A DNA stretch of 64,000 bases from Tieghemiomyces parasiticus (lineage: Eukaryota; Kickxellomycota; Dimargaritomycetes; Dimargaritales; Dimargaritaceae): contig JANBPT010000036.1 in NCBI GenBank assembly GCA_027575765.1, positions 1-64,000 on the forward strand, given 5' to 3'. The position numbers were made by a program, and so were the translations under genes. Position 1 is the stretch's first letter. Every line of letters begins with the position of its first letter. The notes under the pieces were generated by a model. The model saw nothing but the letters and a program-made list of their open reading frames with translations, was not told where the DNA came from and did not search any database. Positions 1 to 12,150 of this stretch are shown here, in pieces.

Positions 1-153
1 GTCCCCGAAGGTTATAGTAAAGACCGCCAGCGTACCTACGGCCCCGGCGAGTTCCCCGAGGAAACCTGTATCCTGGACTCGCCCACTCCCGTACCGCACG
101 TCCCCATTGTCCACGCCTACTATCTTGTCTTCCGTAAGCGCCCAGCCACTTGA
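1..153 (+). CDS. 3' end of an unidentified protein gene (partial)
   Basis: The first 153 bases read open in frame 1 and end with TGA at 151-153, giving the last 50 residues of a protein whose start lies outside the window. Third codon positions are mostly G or C, as in the recognised genes of this window, which supports real coding. The peptide is rich in Pro, Tyr and charged residues (it contains the stretch CILDSPTPVPHVPIVHAYY and ends in RKRPAT). It has no motif I can assign to a family. It converges on the minus-strand PRM10-like gene. It could be the last exon of a longer gene, and chance openness over 51 codons cannot be excluded. Confidence 0.5.
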   Translation, partial: VPEGYSKDRQRTYGPGEFPEETCILDSPTPVPHVPIVHAYYLVFRKRPAT

Positions 154-679
154 GCCTGTCGCGTTTCTATAGCGGCCCTTTTATTTTACATATATGCGCA
201 CCTTTCCGTTTTCCTCTTTCATCTGCCCTACACCTTGCACTTTCTTCGCGGTTTCGTAGACGTGGGTTCTTAAGAGCCATTACTTGTAGGTCTTGGCGAC
301 ACCCTATGCTTAATTTTCAATTAATTTCAATTCCCATTTGTTGTCCGTTTGTGGAATATCATCGACGCTCAAAAAAAAAAGCCCCACCCACCTCCTTCAT
401 TCAATACACTCAAGTCACTTATTTTGGATAGCTTTTACGTTTTGTCCGCACCCATGTATACCAAGTATCTATCGGTGGATATTTATATAAGCATGTACTG
501 GATGATATCCCAAAAGCGTTGGGAGGGCGAGGCGGCCAGAAAAAAAACTAGATGAAATCGGAACAACAAGAATGAGATTACAATCAAATGGGGAAGCAGA
601 GATGGGGAATTTGTACATATTGTTGGAAAGTGAGTTCAAAGAAAATCTTCACTGGGAAAGAGTGGTGGGGGGAACAAAC
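154..679. other. intergenic stretch between convergent genes
   Basis: This AT-richer spacer holds the 3' flanks of the partial + gene and of the minus-strand PRM10-like gene. It contains short A runs near 370 and 540 and a TATATAA-like run near 485. I see no coding region. Confidence 0.5.
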
Positions 680-2839
680 CTAGATGGTCAAAAGCACGTT
701 GTGTTTTTTGCCGAGTGGATAAACCATGAGGGACGAGGCGAACAGCCCAACGCTGACGCTCAGCGAAATAATGACCATCTGGAGGGCAAACTGGTAGGCT
801 TGGCTACTGTCGTTGCCAAGGAGAGCCAGACTGCCCTTGACACCCAAACTGCCGGGAACTAGCAGTAGGATGCCGGCTAGAATATTGTTAATGGCCATCT
901 GGTGGAAGACGCGGGAGTAGACGTTGCTGAGGGTGGCAATCACGAAGGACGCGATGGCGGGGGAAAGGTAACTGGCGTCAAAGTACTGCGAGGCAAAGTG
1001 GTTCGCAGTGAACCCAGCAGCGCTAATCAAAAGCATGGAAGGGTAGTCCCGAATGTTGGCGCGGAGGTAGAGGTTGAAACTGAGGGATGTGATGGGGAAC
1101 AGGAGGAACCAGTAGTACTGCGAGATGGGCTGGCAGGTGTAGGACGAACTGGGGATACCCCGGCCCGAACTGGTGTATATGTTGGTACCGAGGGTTAGAC
1201 CAAAGCCGATAAGGAAGGCCACGATGAGGGCGTAGAAGAGGCGCACAGAGCCGGAAATGACGTTACGGGAGGCTAGTTCGGTCACTGATAAGGTTAGGGT
1301 CAGGCCCGGTAGGAGGTTGACCATGCCGGATAGAACGACACCCCAGTAGCATACGTGGCGGCTGAGGACGGAGGCAATGAGCCCACACAAGACGGCGGCA
1401 GACACTTCAAACACATTGGCGTAGGCGTTGAGGCGGTCGGCCACAAGGCTCATGGCGCCAACCACGAACCCGAGGGCGGCACTGACCCCGGCGTCGACCC
1501 AACTGCCGCCGAACAGAAGTGGGGCGGCGGTGAAGGAAACAACGGTGTAATTGGCGATGGTCACGTACCATGGGAGGCCTACAGGTCGTTCGATCATATC
1601 GGTGAGCTCGTCGATGGCAACGGCGACGGTCAGGTCGCGGGCCATCAGAGCGCGGATCAGCTGGTTGGTGCGACGCAGCCGACTCATGTGGTAGCCGCCT
1701 ATGGGAACTCGGATCATGTGGGTCTCGCTGGTATGGGTATCGGGATCGTTGAAGGCCATCAGCAGCAGGCCCGGCAGGTTAGCGACTGAGCAGTCGACAA
1801 CCAGCCGATCCGAGAGGAGTTTCATGTTGGACTCAAGGCGGTGCGAGGGTGAGCCGAACATGAGCAGGGCCCGCGCGACGAGGATCATGACCTCATGCTG
1901 CATGAGAATATGGCGGATATTTTCCTTAATGCGGTGCTGCTCGTCGGTTGAGAGACCAAAGTAAGAATTAATAGCCGTCCCATCCGCGCTGACACTTGAC
2001 CGCACCGAGTCCGGGGTGCACGGTGGAGAGTGGCCAGCGCTGCCATGGAAGAGCATCGGGGATCCTAGGAGGTACCCGCTGAGCGTGGCGGATGACTGGA
2101 CCTGGCGCATGGTCTGCGGGCTCGGCTTCTTATTACGCCCACGCTGCTGGTCGCGGCTCCGCCGGCTGGCCTTCTCCTTGTACGTGGCCGGGGGCTGGTT
2201 ATATAGATGGAGCAGACTGGACAATACACCGCCACCGCTACTGCTGGTCACGGATTTTCGGTGCGTAGCGGTAGCACGGCGGACCAGCTTACTGGCTTCC
2301 TTCTCGTGCTTGTCGTCTTCCATTGAAACAGCCACAGAATCGGCCGGGAGCGCGCTGCTATCGATTTCGACCTTCTTGGGTGGTGTGGCCGTTGCGTTGG
2401 GAAGGGGCCGAATCTCGTCGCGGCGTTCGGCCTCCTCGTCGGGGGTCCATTGGTTAATTCGGATGTGTGGGACTGGGACCGTATCGTCGGGTTGCAACTG
2501 CCCTACGCGAGTATTAGCAAGCGTGTTGGCCCGAGTGGTAGCACCGTCACGATCCGGAGACGAACGGCGGGACTGCCAGCCGAGGTAGAGCCCCTCATCG
2601 TCGTCATCGGTGGCATCACGCAGGGTGGCCCCTGGACCGTCCTCCTCGCCAGACTCGTGCGGCAGGAAGGTCGGGGAAGTCGGAGCGCTGGCTATGTGGA
2701 AGGCACGGGGCACCGGGGGAAGCGATATCCGTGTAGGACGCTGGTGCCGTGGCCCTAGGTTCGCCGACGACTCGTTACGACGGAGTCCTTCGGAGGTGGG
2801 TTTGGGATCGGTGGGGGCAGGCCCGTCTTTGCCGGTCAT
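680..2839 (-). CDS. PRM10: ThrE/DUF1212 family multipass membrane protein (PRM10-like)
   Basis: This is a single uninterrupted frame of 719 residues starting at ATG 2839. Residues 1-300 are polar, Ser/Pro-rich and probably disordered. Residues about 300-560 match the ThrE (DUF1212) domain: the conserved stretch MFGSPSHRLE near 327-336, then a predicted cytosolic segment and about five hydrophobic spans from 422 on. Residues about 575-710 form the second ThrE-like half, with the motif LLLVPGSLGVKG near 658-669 and further membrane spans. The family includes bacterial threonine/serine exporters and yeast pheromone-regulated Prm10; the substrate of the fungal members is not established. The family assignment is strong. 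One-to-one orthology to PRM10 is inferred. Confidence 0.88.
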   Translation of the reverse strand: MTGKDGPAPTDPKPTSEGLRRNESSANLGPRHQRPTRISLPPVPRAFHIASAPTSPTFLPHESGEEDGPGATLRDATDDDDEGLYLGWQSRRSSPDRDGATTRANTLANTRVGQLQPDDTVPVPHIRINQWTPDEEAERRDEIRPLPNATATPPKKVEIDSSALPADSVAVSMEDDKHEKEASKLVRRATATHRKSVTSSSGGGVLSSLLHLYNQPPATYKEKASRRSRDQQRGRNKKPSPQTMRQVQSSATLSGYLLGSPMLFHGSAGHSPPCTPDSVRSSVSADGTAINSYFGLSTDEQHRIKENIRHILMQHEVMILVARALLMFGSPSHRLESNMKLLSDRLVVDCSVANLPGLLLMAFNDPDTHTSETHMIRVPIGGYHMSRLRRTNQLIRALMARDLTVAVAIDELTDMIERPVGLPWYVTIANYTVVSFTAAPLLFGGSWVDAGVSAALGFVVGAMSLVADRLNAYANVFEVSAAVLCGLIASVLSRHVCYWGVVLSGMVNLLPGLTLTLSVTELASRNVISGSVRLFYALIVAFLIGFGLTLGTNIYTSSGRGIPSSSYTCQPISQYYWFLLFPITSLSFNLYLRANIRDYPSMLLISAAGFTANHFASQYFDASYLSPAIASFVIATLSNVYSRVFHQMAINNILAGILLLVPGSLGVKGSLALLGNDSSQAYQFALQMVIISLSVSVGLFASSLMVYPLGKKHNVLLTI

Positions 2840-5800
2840 GTCAGATTGGGTGGCTTACGTGGTGGGAAGGTTTAACTAGTACACCCAAAAAAAACTGTAG
2901 GGCTTCTGACGACGTAAATGAGAAGGGATAGTCGGGTTAGGGGCAGCACCACAATGTAAACGGGTGGGCCAGTGCAAGAATTACAGCTTGAGCCCCTTAT
3001 ATAGAGAAAATAAGGGCAGCCTACAAAGGATAAATTGGAGAAAATTCTCCGAGATGCAGCAGGGAGTGTGGCGGGCCTGCAGGTCGTCACGGTGAAAGAT
3101 TGAGGTGCTCCGGAAGTTGAGCCGCACCAAAGATCAACGGGACAGAGGACCCGCGAGTGTACAATTACAAGGTATAGTGTCACGGTCAGAGATTGCGTGG
3201 TGATAAATGAAACCGACGGTATAAGACCCAGGGGTCGGGATGGTAACGGGCGGCAGCTACGATTGATATAGGGTCGGGTGGGTGGTGGGGGCTAAAAAGG
3301 AAAATAACAAGCAAAGCCAGTAACGGTGGCGTGAGGTGACACACACACGTAAAATGGTCGGCCGGGTTGGCGGACGAAACTACGTGGAAGCAGAGCGGAG
3401 CGCTGTGAGGTGGAGAGATAGTGTGGAGACGGTCACGACGTCAGAGAGCGATGGACGGAACTGGGGACCAAACGGATGGGTGCGGGCGATGAACGAATAG
3501 TTGTGGGCCGATGGCAGGGTAAGGCGGTGGGTACGCTGTGGGCAAAAGACGCCGCAGGATGACAACAATAACTGCGTGTTCAGAAGGGTGATAAGAGAGC
3601 CGCCGGTGAATATTCAACAGAAGGGGTGGGCGCTAAACTGCTAATACGTAGGAACTTGGTGGGGTACAATGTGGAGGGTAAGGTTGGGTGTCCCGGGCCG
3701 TCGTTTAAATAGTGCGCCACAGTCCTCGATCGGGATTGGCTAGGATGGGTAACCAGCCGGCACCAGACAGGGGACGGAAAAAAAAGGCCAGAACGGACGG
3801 GGGGGGAATGGGTAAGTGAAAAGGACGCGTTGTCCAATAAGCCACAGCCTGCTTGCCAATTCGCCCCTAAGCCACATGAAGCGTCGGGTGGGCTAGTCAG
3901 CCGCACCAAAAAAACAAAACGCTTGGGGCCAAAGCTCCTACTAGGGGATGGTGGACTAGCCCAAAAGGGAGGGTAGTGCCAGCCTAAGGATGGTAGCAAG
4001 TACGCGGACGGGTAATTACTATGCCACTTGTCTCCTCCACCATACTCTACCCCGCCCTTATTCGCCATTGATTGCACTATTATTAGATTGGCACCTGCTG
4101 TTCCATACCTATTCGTGAGTCCGAGTGTACGAACTCACCGGCCCCCCTTTGTAAATTTGCTAAGTACCGATGGCCGGGAACCGGCGGGTGCGAGACGAAG
4201 GCAGGAGTAAGTGGAGAAAATACACCTCCCCCTACCAACCTGCTTTGCAAGCATGATCACTGTGCTTCTCGATCCGGGCGGAAACGGCATTGTACTACCC
4301 TGACTAATATTTTATACATCTCGGGGGGTTTGTCAGAGCTTCAGTACCCTCATCTTGCTGTTCGGTAACGATGAAACCCATGCCTTCAGCGAACCGGTTC
4401 CATGATTATTGATTGCGGGCAAGCAGGCTAACGAGTCGAACAACTCAGCACGGAAGGCCAATGGACAAGCCGGGCGTGACTCATATTCGAGAGTCTGACG
4501 AGTTGAACAGAGGCCGTCGACCTAATATTCATCGCATATCCATCGGACACCCTGCCCCCCTTGGGGTCGCGGGCAGAGGGGGGGAAAAAGGAGTCATGAA
4601 TGGACGTTAGAGCTAGTCAGTGTTACACAGGTAGATTCGGTACACATCAACCATCGGTCCAAGCCGTGGTGAGGGCAAAGAAAAATATGATGGGGACGGT
4701 GCACCAACGGCTGCCAGTCGCACCGCGTTAGATACACGACGGCGCCCTAGTTCAGGCCGAAGCCATTTCGATTTTTACTGAATTCTTTACACCTAGGCCC
4801 CACTCCAACCCCTCGCGACTACTAGGCCATTTCTTATGGAGCGGAATGAGACTGGTGGCTGAGATTGGAATGCTGACGGCCCAGAGCAGTATCAGGACCA
4901 GGAGGGATGGGTCAAACATTGGCCAGCAGTCAGGGGCACCTGTGTGGTAGGAGGCGAACGTCACATAATTGAGCTGTTCAGATGTTCAATTAGGGATATT
5001 GAGAGGTGTCGATGGCTCCTCCGGCATGACCAACCACAAGGCAGGGAAAGAGCATGGTAGAGACACGGTGTGTACGTTGCGGTGTGGATAACCGCAGGAT
5101 GGCCCAATATTAGGCCTAGGCCCAGCCATGCTCCAGCTGTAGGCCTGGATTTACTTCTCTATACTGAAGCCTACCCGTTTATGGATCATCCCTGACGAAC
5201 ATTTCCCTCGGCCTCCGCACGTTGGCCACGGTCCCCTTCACATTCACTCTTACCGGTCCCAACCTGTCGCAAATACTGAAATCCGACTAAATTTTGGTCT
5301 ATACAGCCCAACCAACTCTACAATTTTCCACCATACCCTGGTTTTTCATTCTAGCCGTCATCAACCAACAGGGTGCTTAGAAAAGCATGGCCCATCGCTC
5401 CTCTGACACTTGATTGGCTTAGCAGGCTAGTAAACGGTGCCCAATGTAGAATGGAGTTGGACTCGGTGGAGCGAGTCAAAACGTGCCTTGGCAGGTTGAG
5501 CTATGCTAGCCGATAGGTCGACTAATAACCGATGAACGACGACGACTGAAGCTGTATGAACCGGATCCTATTATTTTTAAGAACAGAGATGCCTGCGTTT
5601 CCGCACCATCAGCGGAGTCCAGTTGGGTCCATTAGGCATACGGAGTGTCAAACAGTCGTTTACCCTATGCCCCTCGCTTGCCGTCCAGGCCTTCGACCCT
5701 TTAATCCCCACCCCTAGAAGAGGAGGAGACACAGGTTGTCCCTGGTCTTCTCCTCCCCCCCCAGGATTGACCACATCCAGCTTACCCCTGATACCAGAGC

Positions 5801-7287
5801 TTTGGTTGGTGCGGTCATTCGGTTCCGCGGATAAAGCTAGACCCTCACTTCCCTCCAAGAAAAAAAAAGTTTAGAAACTGGGTAATCACGCCATCATTAT
5901 ACCAGAGACGACCGGCTAGACCATCAGGTATCGCGGGGTTGAATAACAATGCCTGTTGGGTGGTACAAGTACACAGGTGTGTAGAAGCCGTCCTGCGGTG
6001 TAACGCGTGCTGATGCCAAACGCAATCGGCTAGGCCAGGGTTAGGTGCCACGGCCATCGGTGGCGTGCGAAGCAACGAGGTCGGAATGCTTTACGGTAGC
6101 GAAATTATCCAGCGATGCGATTCGGCAGGGTCGGGTACGGTAGCTACCAAGCGCATTCGTGTCTACCCTTCGAGCTTTACAGCGGGGGTTGATCATGGCA
6201 GGGGCCCATTGGTACCGCCCTTAATGTAATGGTAAGGGAGCAGCGAAACCTATTGTTAAATTTATAATTGCACCCGACAAAGTCGTCCGTCAGATAGTTT
6301 TGGTGGAGGCAGGTCGTGACAATTTTTTGGAGGACTAAACTTAGAATAAGGCAGCCAAACACCTATTCTCCAGCGTAGGAGATTTATGATACGGCCTGGT
6401 CATTAAACTCCTACCGCTCAATGAGCGACGGTATGAGAAAAACACACCTAGGTCACCCGAAATTTAGAATATGTGAGCCAGTATCCCTAGCACATCCCTA
6501 ACCGGTCGGCACTGGAAGCTACAACGAACCAGCATAATATAAAGTACACTGGCCCCTGCCCCCTACGGTCGACGTGATGTCATAGCGGGGATGAAACCTA
6601 TCCCTCCAGGGGATTCGACGAAAGGACGCCCAACCTGAAAACCTTGCCCATTACTATTATGTCGCAAGTGGACCGGGTTACCTTGGCATGCGCGCAGATC
6701 AGCTCGGCTATGGAGGAGGAGAGCAGGGAGATGGGGAGCCACAAGTGTCAAGGATGCCGTACGGACTGGCGGGATGCAGGCTCCTTGCCCATGGACGTGG
6801 CGGGGCTGTGGCTTGAAACTCCCCAAGCCGATGGGACCATGTTTTACCCATCGCTATAGGACCGGGGGTATGTAATAAGTGACCATTAGATTATACTTCC
6901 GAGTCTCCACACTCGGCGCGTTGATCTGGCAGTGGGCCAGGGATCGCCCCGTCAAACCTCGACGTTATTATTAATCAATAGGCCCTCTGACGGTAGTCAC
7001 CAGCGCCTGTCAGTTGTCAAGAGCCGGTTAGTCTACATTGTCATAGAGGACAGCGCCCCACCACATCATCCGGCAATTTTGAAGCATGCCAGAGGCGCGT
7101 CCGCCACACAGGGTGCGAGCCCCGGTTATTACGCTTGGACTTCACCACACCGCTGTTGCCAGAAAACATGTAAAGTATAAATGTATATTTTTAGGTACTG
7201 TACGACATCATAAAGGTAATGGGGTCAGAGTCAAGATACACACGCAGCGCGGCGGGGAAGGGGGGGGGATTAGGAGTGGGGAAGCAT
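2840..7287. other. 4.4-kb intergenic stretch, no gene seen
   Basis: This stretch contains the promoter side of the PRM10-like gene and the 3' flank of MSS51. Open frames are short (under about 165 codons), lack family features and overlap on both strands, so I see no gene here. Homopolymer runs (A, G, C) are scattered through it. Confidence 0.45.
2997..3003 (-). promoter_or_regulatory. TATA-box candidate for the PRM10-like gene
   Basis: On the minus strand the sequence CTATATAAGG (2995-3004) lies about 158 nt upstream of the ATG at 2839. It is a good TATA match at a plausible distance for a fungal gene. It is a motif match only. Confidence 0.4.
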
Positions 7288-8844
7288 CTATTCAGCGTCG
7301 CTAAAGGTGACCTCGTACTTCTTACCCCGGATCCCGTAAAGCCAGCGGTTGGCCTGGGACACCTCAGTGAGGTCCAACAGGTTGACATCGGCCTTCAGTG
7401 ATTTGAAATGGTTATCGGTAGGTTTCATGAGCCAGTCAAACGTATCCTTGTAGTCAGCCTCGATGGCAGCCACATCTGAGTTCCGGTCGGCGTCGTTGTA
7501 CGCAGTGATGAAGATGGGGCACTGGGTCTGAATCATGACCTCGAGGCTGGGCCGCCACAGCGGGCGGGCGAGCGGGTAGGCCAGGCCGGGGCTGAATAGG
7601 AAAAACACGTCACGGTAGGGGTCGAACGGGGTGACCTCGTGGTAAAACTCGTGGAACAGGTTGCGTTCCCAGCGCATCATCATCTGGAGCGATACGCCCA
7701 GGTGCGACTGGCCCCCGTGGCCTGGAGGAGGCGTGGCCTCGGGTCCAATGAAATAAATGTGGAACGGACTGTGCGGAAACATGTAGGCCAGCTGAAGGTA
7801 CACGTGCGGCGGAAGCATGGCCTCGGCGCGGGCGCCCACGATGAACACGCGGATCGGATCGAAAATCACGTCCTTGCGGGTGCTCATCACGCTGTGCTCG
7901 CCCAGGGTGGTGCGCAGGGCCGTCAGCGACCGTAGGCCCTCAACGGTCAAATCATTCTTCAGGTTGTACGGACTGAGCGGATGGAGGATCGAGGCCACCG
8001 TCAGCGGGTAGGTGAGCAACTTGGTGACGTGGTGGACGGCCCGGGAACCGGTGAGCCCTGGAAACCCGCGCGTGTACAAAAGCGCCTCCCAGCTGCCAAA
8101 GTTGACCAGGTTGTCCTTGGGCTGCTGCTTGGGGAAATCAAACTCCGTGACGGGCCGACCGGAGCGCAGGTCGTGCTCGTCCATGTTCATATCGCGGAGC
8201 CAGTTGCACACCTTGGCGTGGTTCTCACGGTCCTGTAAGTAGTGCTCCTCGGAACAGTGTGTGGGGAAGCCGCAGTCGGGGCACTCGAAGGTGGGCGGTT
8301 GAGACTGCAGCTTATTGAGTTGCAGAACGTCAACCGCGGTATCGGGGTGGTCAGCCTCGGGGCGGAGGGCCTCAGCATCGGCGGCTAGGCCGGTGGTGGT
8401 AGCCTCGTCGCCGGTCGTGGCCGCTTCGGGGGCAACGGGCCCCTCCAAGGTGTCGAGCAGCCGGCGGGAAAAAGGTTCGTGCTTAACACACACCGGGCAG
8501 CACCCGTGTTCGGCCACGAAGGCGAACTTCTCGCGCATGGGCGGGATCGGCGACTGGGAAAGCGGATGGAATAGATCGTCCGCCGCCAGTACGGGCGGTG
8601 TCCGCGCAGTCGATTTGCGTTGGGCCCAGGTTCCCAAGGAACGAGTCGTGGCGTTGGCCGTGGCCTCGTCGGGCTGGGCAGGCGTCACAGCCGTGGGTTT
8701 ATTCGCCTTGCCGAATAGATCAAAGATCCGCACGGCACTCGTGGTGTGCAGTGACCGATGACCCGCGTGGGTCCAAGGACCGGCACACCGGGTGGCGATC
8801 AGGTTGCGGTGGGCGAGCAACCGACGGCAGGCGTGGCGGTGCAT
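7288..8844 (-). CDS. MSS51: Mss51-like mitochondrial protein (COX1 translational activator family)
   Basis: This is one frame of 518 residues from ATG 8844. The N-terminus is Arg/His/Leu-rich and free of acidic residues (about residues 1-40), consistent with a mitochondrial presequence. A MYND-type zinc finger can be read as Cys116-x2-Cys119, then Cys188-x2-Cys191, Cys197, His201, His209 and Cys213, with an insertion of about 68 residues between the first and second Cys pairs. A CP dipeptide (Cys116-Pro117) resembles the CPX heme motifs of Mss51. Residues about 230-505 match the Mss51 C-terminal domain (for example LLTYPLTVASILH). In yeast, Mss51 activates COX1 mRNA translation and chaperones new Cox1. 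The yeast protein is 436 residues, so this copy is longer. It is followed on the same strand by the PRM10-like gene. Confidence 0.88.
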   Translation of the reverse strand: MHRHACRRLLAHRNLIATRCAGPWTHAGHRSLHTTSAVRIFDLFGKANKPTAVTPAQPDEATANATTRSLGTWAQRKSTARTPPVLAADDLFHPLSQSPIPPMREKFAFVAEHGCCPVCVKHEPFSRRLLDTLEGPVAPEAATTGDEATTTGLAADAEALRPEADHPDTAVDVLQLNKLQSQPPTFECPDCGFPTHCSEEHYLQDRENHAKVCNWLRDMNMDEHDLRSGRPVTEFDFPKQQPKDNLVNFGSWEALLYTRGFPGLTGSRAVHHVTKLLTYPLTVASILHPLSPYNLKNDLTVEGLRSLTALRTTLGEHSVMSTRKDVIFDPIRVFIVGARAEAMLPPHVYLQLAYMFPHSPFHIYFIGPEATPPPGHGGQSHLGVSLQMMMRWERNLFHEFYHEVTPFDPYRDVFFLFSPGLAYPLARPLWRPSLEVMIQTQCPIFITAYNDADRNSDVAAIEADYKDTFDWLMKPTDNHFKSLKADVNLLDLTEVSQANRWLYGIRGKKYEVTFSDAE

Positions 8845-9727
8845 GCTATTCGGTTAAAACGAGGAAAGGGGGGGGCTTAACAAGGCAGGGCAGAAGTAGC
8901 AGGGCAAGCTGGTAAAAAAAAAGAAGCGAAGGTGTATGGTCGTGGGCAAGTGGCGAGGGAGGGTAAAACAGGGGAGTTGAGCACTGTACTGCAAGTGGGA
9001 AGGATTGGTTAGACGATGCCGACAAAATTAAAGCCGATGGCACGGGTAGAGGAATTAGGGCGGTGGTCATGCACTGCAGAATAGCACAGGAGAAGGGTGC
9101 GGGTGGACTGGCAATTCTACCCTACCCAAAGAGGCTGGGCACAAACGCTAGGATGAATGACTGGGGCGAGAAGTTGGGTGGTAGCCGTGACCCTGTATCG
9201 TTGAAACATAGGGTGAGCGTGTGGGCTATCCGCTGGCACAGCATAGGACGGTCATAATGCGGGCGGCTGGTTGCCAATGCTTGTAGCGGTGTGCCATAGA
9301 TGACGTGGTGAAGGGAGGGAGGTGAACTAGTGGGGTAGTGCTCAGCCCAACCAGTCTCGCCTATTGGCGCGAAGGCCACCTACTGGTATCCGATAGGTAG
9401 CGCAGAGGTTGGCTCCCAAACCAAACGGGCGTTGATGGCAGGTGGCAGAAAAAGATCGCGGGGGATAAAAGCACTACAAATACTGAAAAGTACCACTGCC
9501 AAACTTAACCCCCAGACACACATACACACACAACGTTCAGTTTGGGGCCTGGCCGTTCGAATGAAACGTTGGCAATCGGAAAATCGACCCCCTCTGGGGT
9601 ATAGAACTGTATTGGTATTTTATCAAAAATGGCACGTCCTATAACTCGCACTAGGACCCCCGTTGTACACAAGCCAACTTGACCCAGGACTAGGCAAATC
9701 AAAGCATCACCATTCGCCCTCGCCCGC
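8845..9727. other. intergenic stretch upstream of MSS51
   Basis: This is promoter and leader for minus-strand MSS51 and 3' flank of the mL38 gene. It includes a short CA-rich tract near 9518-9532. No gene seen. Confidence 0.5.
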
Positions 9728-11174
9728 TCAGTAGTAACGGTAAATGTCAATCTTGCGGCCGTCAGGGCCCACCCGCGGGTCGATATACGGGTAAGTTTGG
9801 TAATCCGGATTGGGGCGCTTGAGGATGTCTTCGTACACCCCACGGACGGCGTCGTCATACTCGGCACGGAAGAACGTGACGGCACGCGGAACCAGGTTGT
9901 TCTGCTCGACGAACGCTGTCATATCGAACTGCCGGTCGCCATCCGTGGTAGCAGTGGTACGTAGGGCCGCGGCATCTAGACGGTCCCGGCCGCCGTTGGG
10001 CTGCTCCAACAAAAAGAACACGTACCGGTGACGCTTGGTACCGCGCGCCGGATGCGGCGGGATATAGTTGAGAATCGTCTCGGCGCCGCTAGCCGCCGTG
10101 TCGTTGACGGCTGGCTGGGTAACGCTGAGGCTAACATTGGTAAGCAGCCAGTGGCAGCGCTGGTCGTAGGAATGGGTCTCCTGGTTGGGCGAGTCCGGGT
10201 CGACCATGACGAGGGTGTACAGTCGCTGGTCAGTGTGGAACGGCGTGGCCACTACTTTGGGGGTCGGCACGGTGTTGGTGGGCTGCAGGATCACGCCAAC
10301 GGGGAACGGCGTAGCTTCGGCGGCCTCTGACGATGACGGGTAAATCGCCTCCAACTTGAATTCCGGGTGGACCGACGAGGGCGGCAGCAGGTCTGGGACG
10401 ACAAACATCTGCGTGATGCGCTGCTCCAGGATTGGCAGGTACTCGTTTGTGAACTGGCGCTGGGTTAGGTAGTGGTAGACCGGCACAGTCAGGTCCACAT
10501 TGCCCTGCTTGAAGTTCCACAGCACCTCGCTGTCGTACAGCTCAGCTTCAACCCGGAGTCGGTAGTGCTCTTTCTCCAGCTCGGCGGCCCGCGTCTCGGC
10601 GTCGGCAACCTTCTTGTCTATAGTGTGGGTTGACGGACGCAAAAATATGTGTAAAAGAAGTGGGCTGATAGGTCAGTGCAAGCCGCGGTTTAAAAGGAAT
10701 TGGCGTCTCTCACCCTGAAATTGCGCGAGCCAATTAATAGCGGCTGACCACATTTTGCAGCGGGCTGCTTACCTTGACGGAGCGCCTCGATTTCCTTGGC
10801 CACTTCCTTGGCCTGTGCCATGTATTTCGCCCTGTGCTGATCGAGGTAATCTAGGGCTGCGTCGTAAGCCGGGTTGACACCACGGGAGGGGGTTTGGTAC
10901 TTGGGATAGGTAACCTCGCTGGCCTGGTAACGGGTTGCGCCCAGGGTGAACGCCCGAACGGGGGTCGCCGAGTGGCCGACCCGCAGCCCTGGCCGCAATG
11001 TGGAGGTGGCGGCAAGGCGCTGCGGTTGGTTGTTGGTAAAAATGGCATGGCAGGCAGTTCTAATCGTTAATCAGCAGGCGGCCCAATGGACGGTGGTCTG
11101 TTTCAAGAAAACCAAAAAGTGGACCGTAGACTTACCGCCCTGAGCAGTTGGATCGTGCGCAGATTCCGGGACAT
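9728..11174 (-). CDS. MRPL35: mitochondrial large ribosomal subunit protein mL38 (PEBP fold)
   Basis: Three coding exons on the minus strand: 11136-11174, 10773-11019 and 9728-10617 (391 residues). The introns are 116 nt (GTAAGT...CAG, phase 0) and 155 nt (GTAAGC...TAG, phase 1), and the frame closes exactly. The short first exon begins with MSRNLRTIQLLRA, and exon 2 continues a basic, acid-free segment, together a typical mitochondrial presequence. The middle is a charged coiled-coil-like region (KVADAETRAAELEKEH). Residues about 200-340 carry a PEBP-like domain with LVMVDPDSPNQ and YDQRCHWLLTN. This is the composition of mL38 (yeast Mrpl35, YmL35), a component of the mitoribosome central protuberance. 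It lies on the same strand as MSS51, which fits the mitochondrial translation theme, though co-regulation is not shown. Confidence 0.9.
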
Positions 11175-12150
11175 GGCGGTGTAGTAAGCAATCGGATAGG
11201 GTATAGCAGGCTAGAACAGAACTATAGTCCTTGGCTAGAATCAGAATGAGATAGCATGGGCTGTAGATCGGCTCGGGGGTTACAATCTGGTACAGGAATC
11301 GAGTCGCGGCAGAGAGAACGTCCGGTAAGTTTGGGTTGATCGTCTCAAAGGATCAATGTTGCGATTTCTTCTGAGCTGTTGGAATCTTGCGAGCTGTCGG
11401 TTGTGTCTTAAGGGCGGCACTTTACCATCACGTGAGGTATTCTTGGGCAGTGTAAAGGCCCAATTGCGCAGCCCTTGGACGATGCTACTGGGTGACTAAC
11501 TACCAGCTTTCATTTAGTCAACTGCCCCCTCTAGAATAGAGGTACCATGCCAAAATCGACTCTACTATTACATGCCAAAACTAGATCTGGTCCAGGGCGT
11601 CGGATAGCGGCGGTACAAGACAGAAGGCACTTCAAGGTGTTACAACAGATAGATGGGTGATCACTCTATTACTCAGGAATACCGTATCATGTAGGCCCTG
11701 CATTATTTTGCTTCTTCCAGCAGGAAGACAAGACGGATTCGGCCAGTCCAAGTACCCTTGGGCTGTAAGTCAAGTCAACATTCAATCTCGCGCATGTCGA
11801 TAATTCTGATTTATCAATGATGACAGGACTTAACCAGCAAGGGCAGTCACAACTCCGCCAACTCACAATCACCACATCCCGAACAAGTTAACCATTATGG
11901 CCCGACTCAGCGTGGTCACGCGCGCCCTGACATCTCTGGCCGCACCAATGGTCAGCGGATCACCGGCAACGATCCACGCATCTGACGAACAAAATAGAGT
12001 GAATGGTCTTTTAATAACGACCGTACAGGCTGAACATGGGAGGGTGAGGGGGGAGGGGTGTTACGAGACAAGAGGCGAGGGTAGTTGTGGGGCGGCGAGG
12101 GCGTGATTTGGAAGACACCATAAAAAAACCGAAGGTCACAGAACAACGAA
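11175..12150. other. intergenic stretch upstream of mL38
   Basis: This is the promoter side of mL38 and the 3' flank of RPS28. A + frame of 69 codons at 11897-12106 has a presequence-like start, but it has no family match and continues into low-complexity sequence, so it is not called as a gene. Confidence 0.45.

Noticed and set aside
11897..12106. Plus-strand 69-codon frame with a presequence-like start (MARLSVVTRALTSLAAP)
   Set aside because: The tail becomes low-complexity, there is no family match and no splice partner was found. It overlaps the 3' flank of RPS28.
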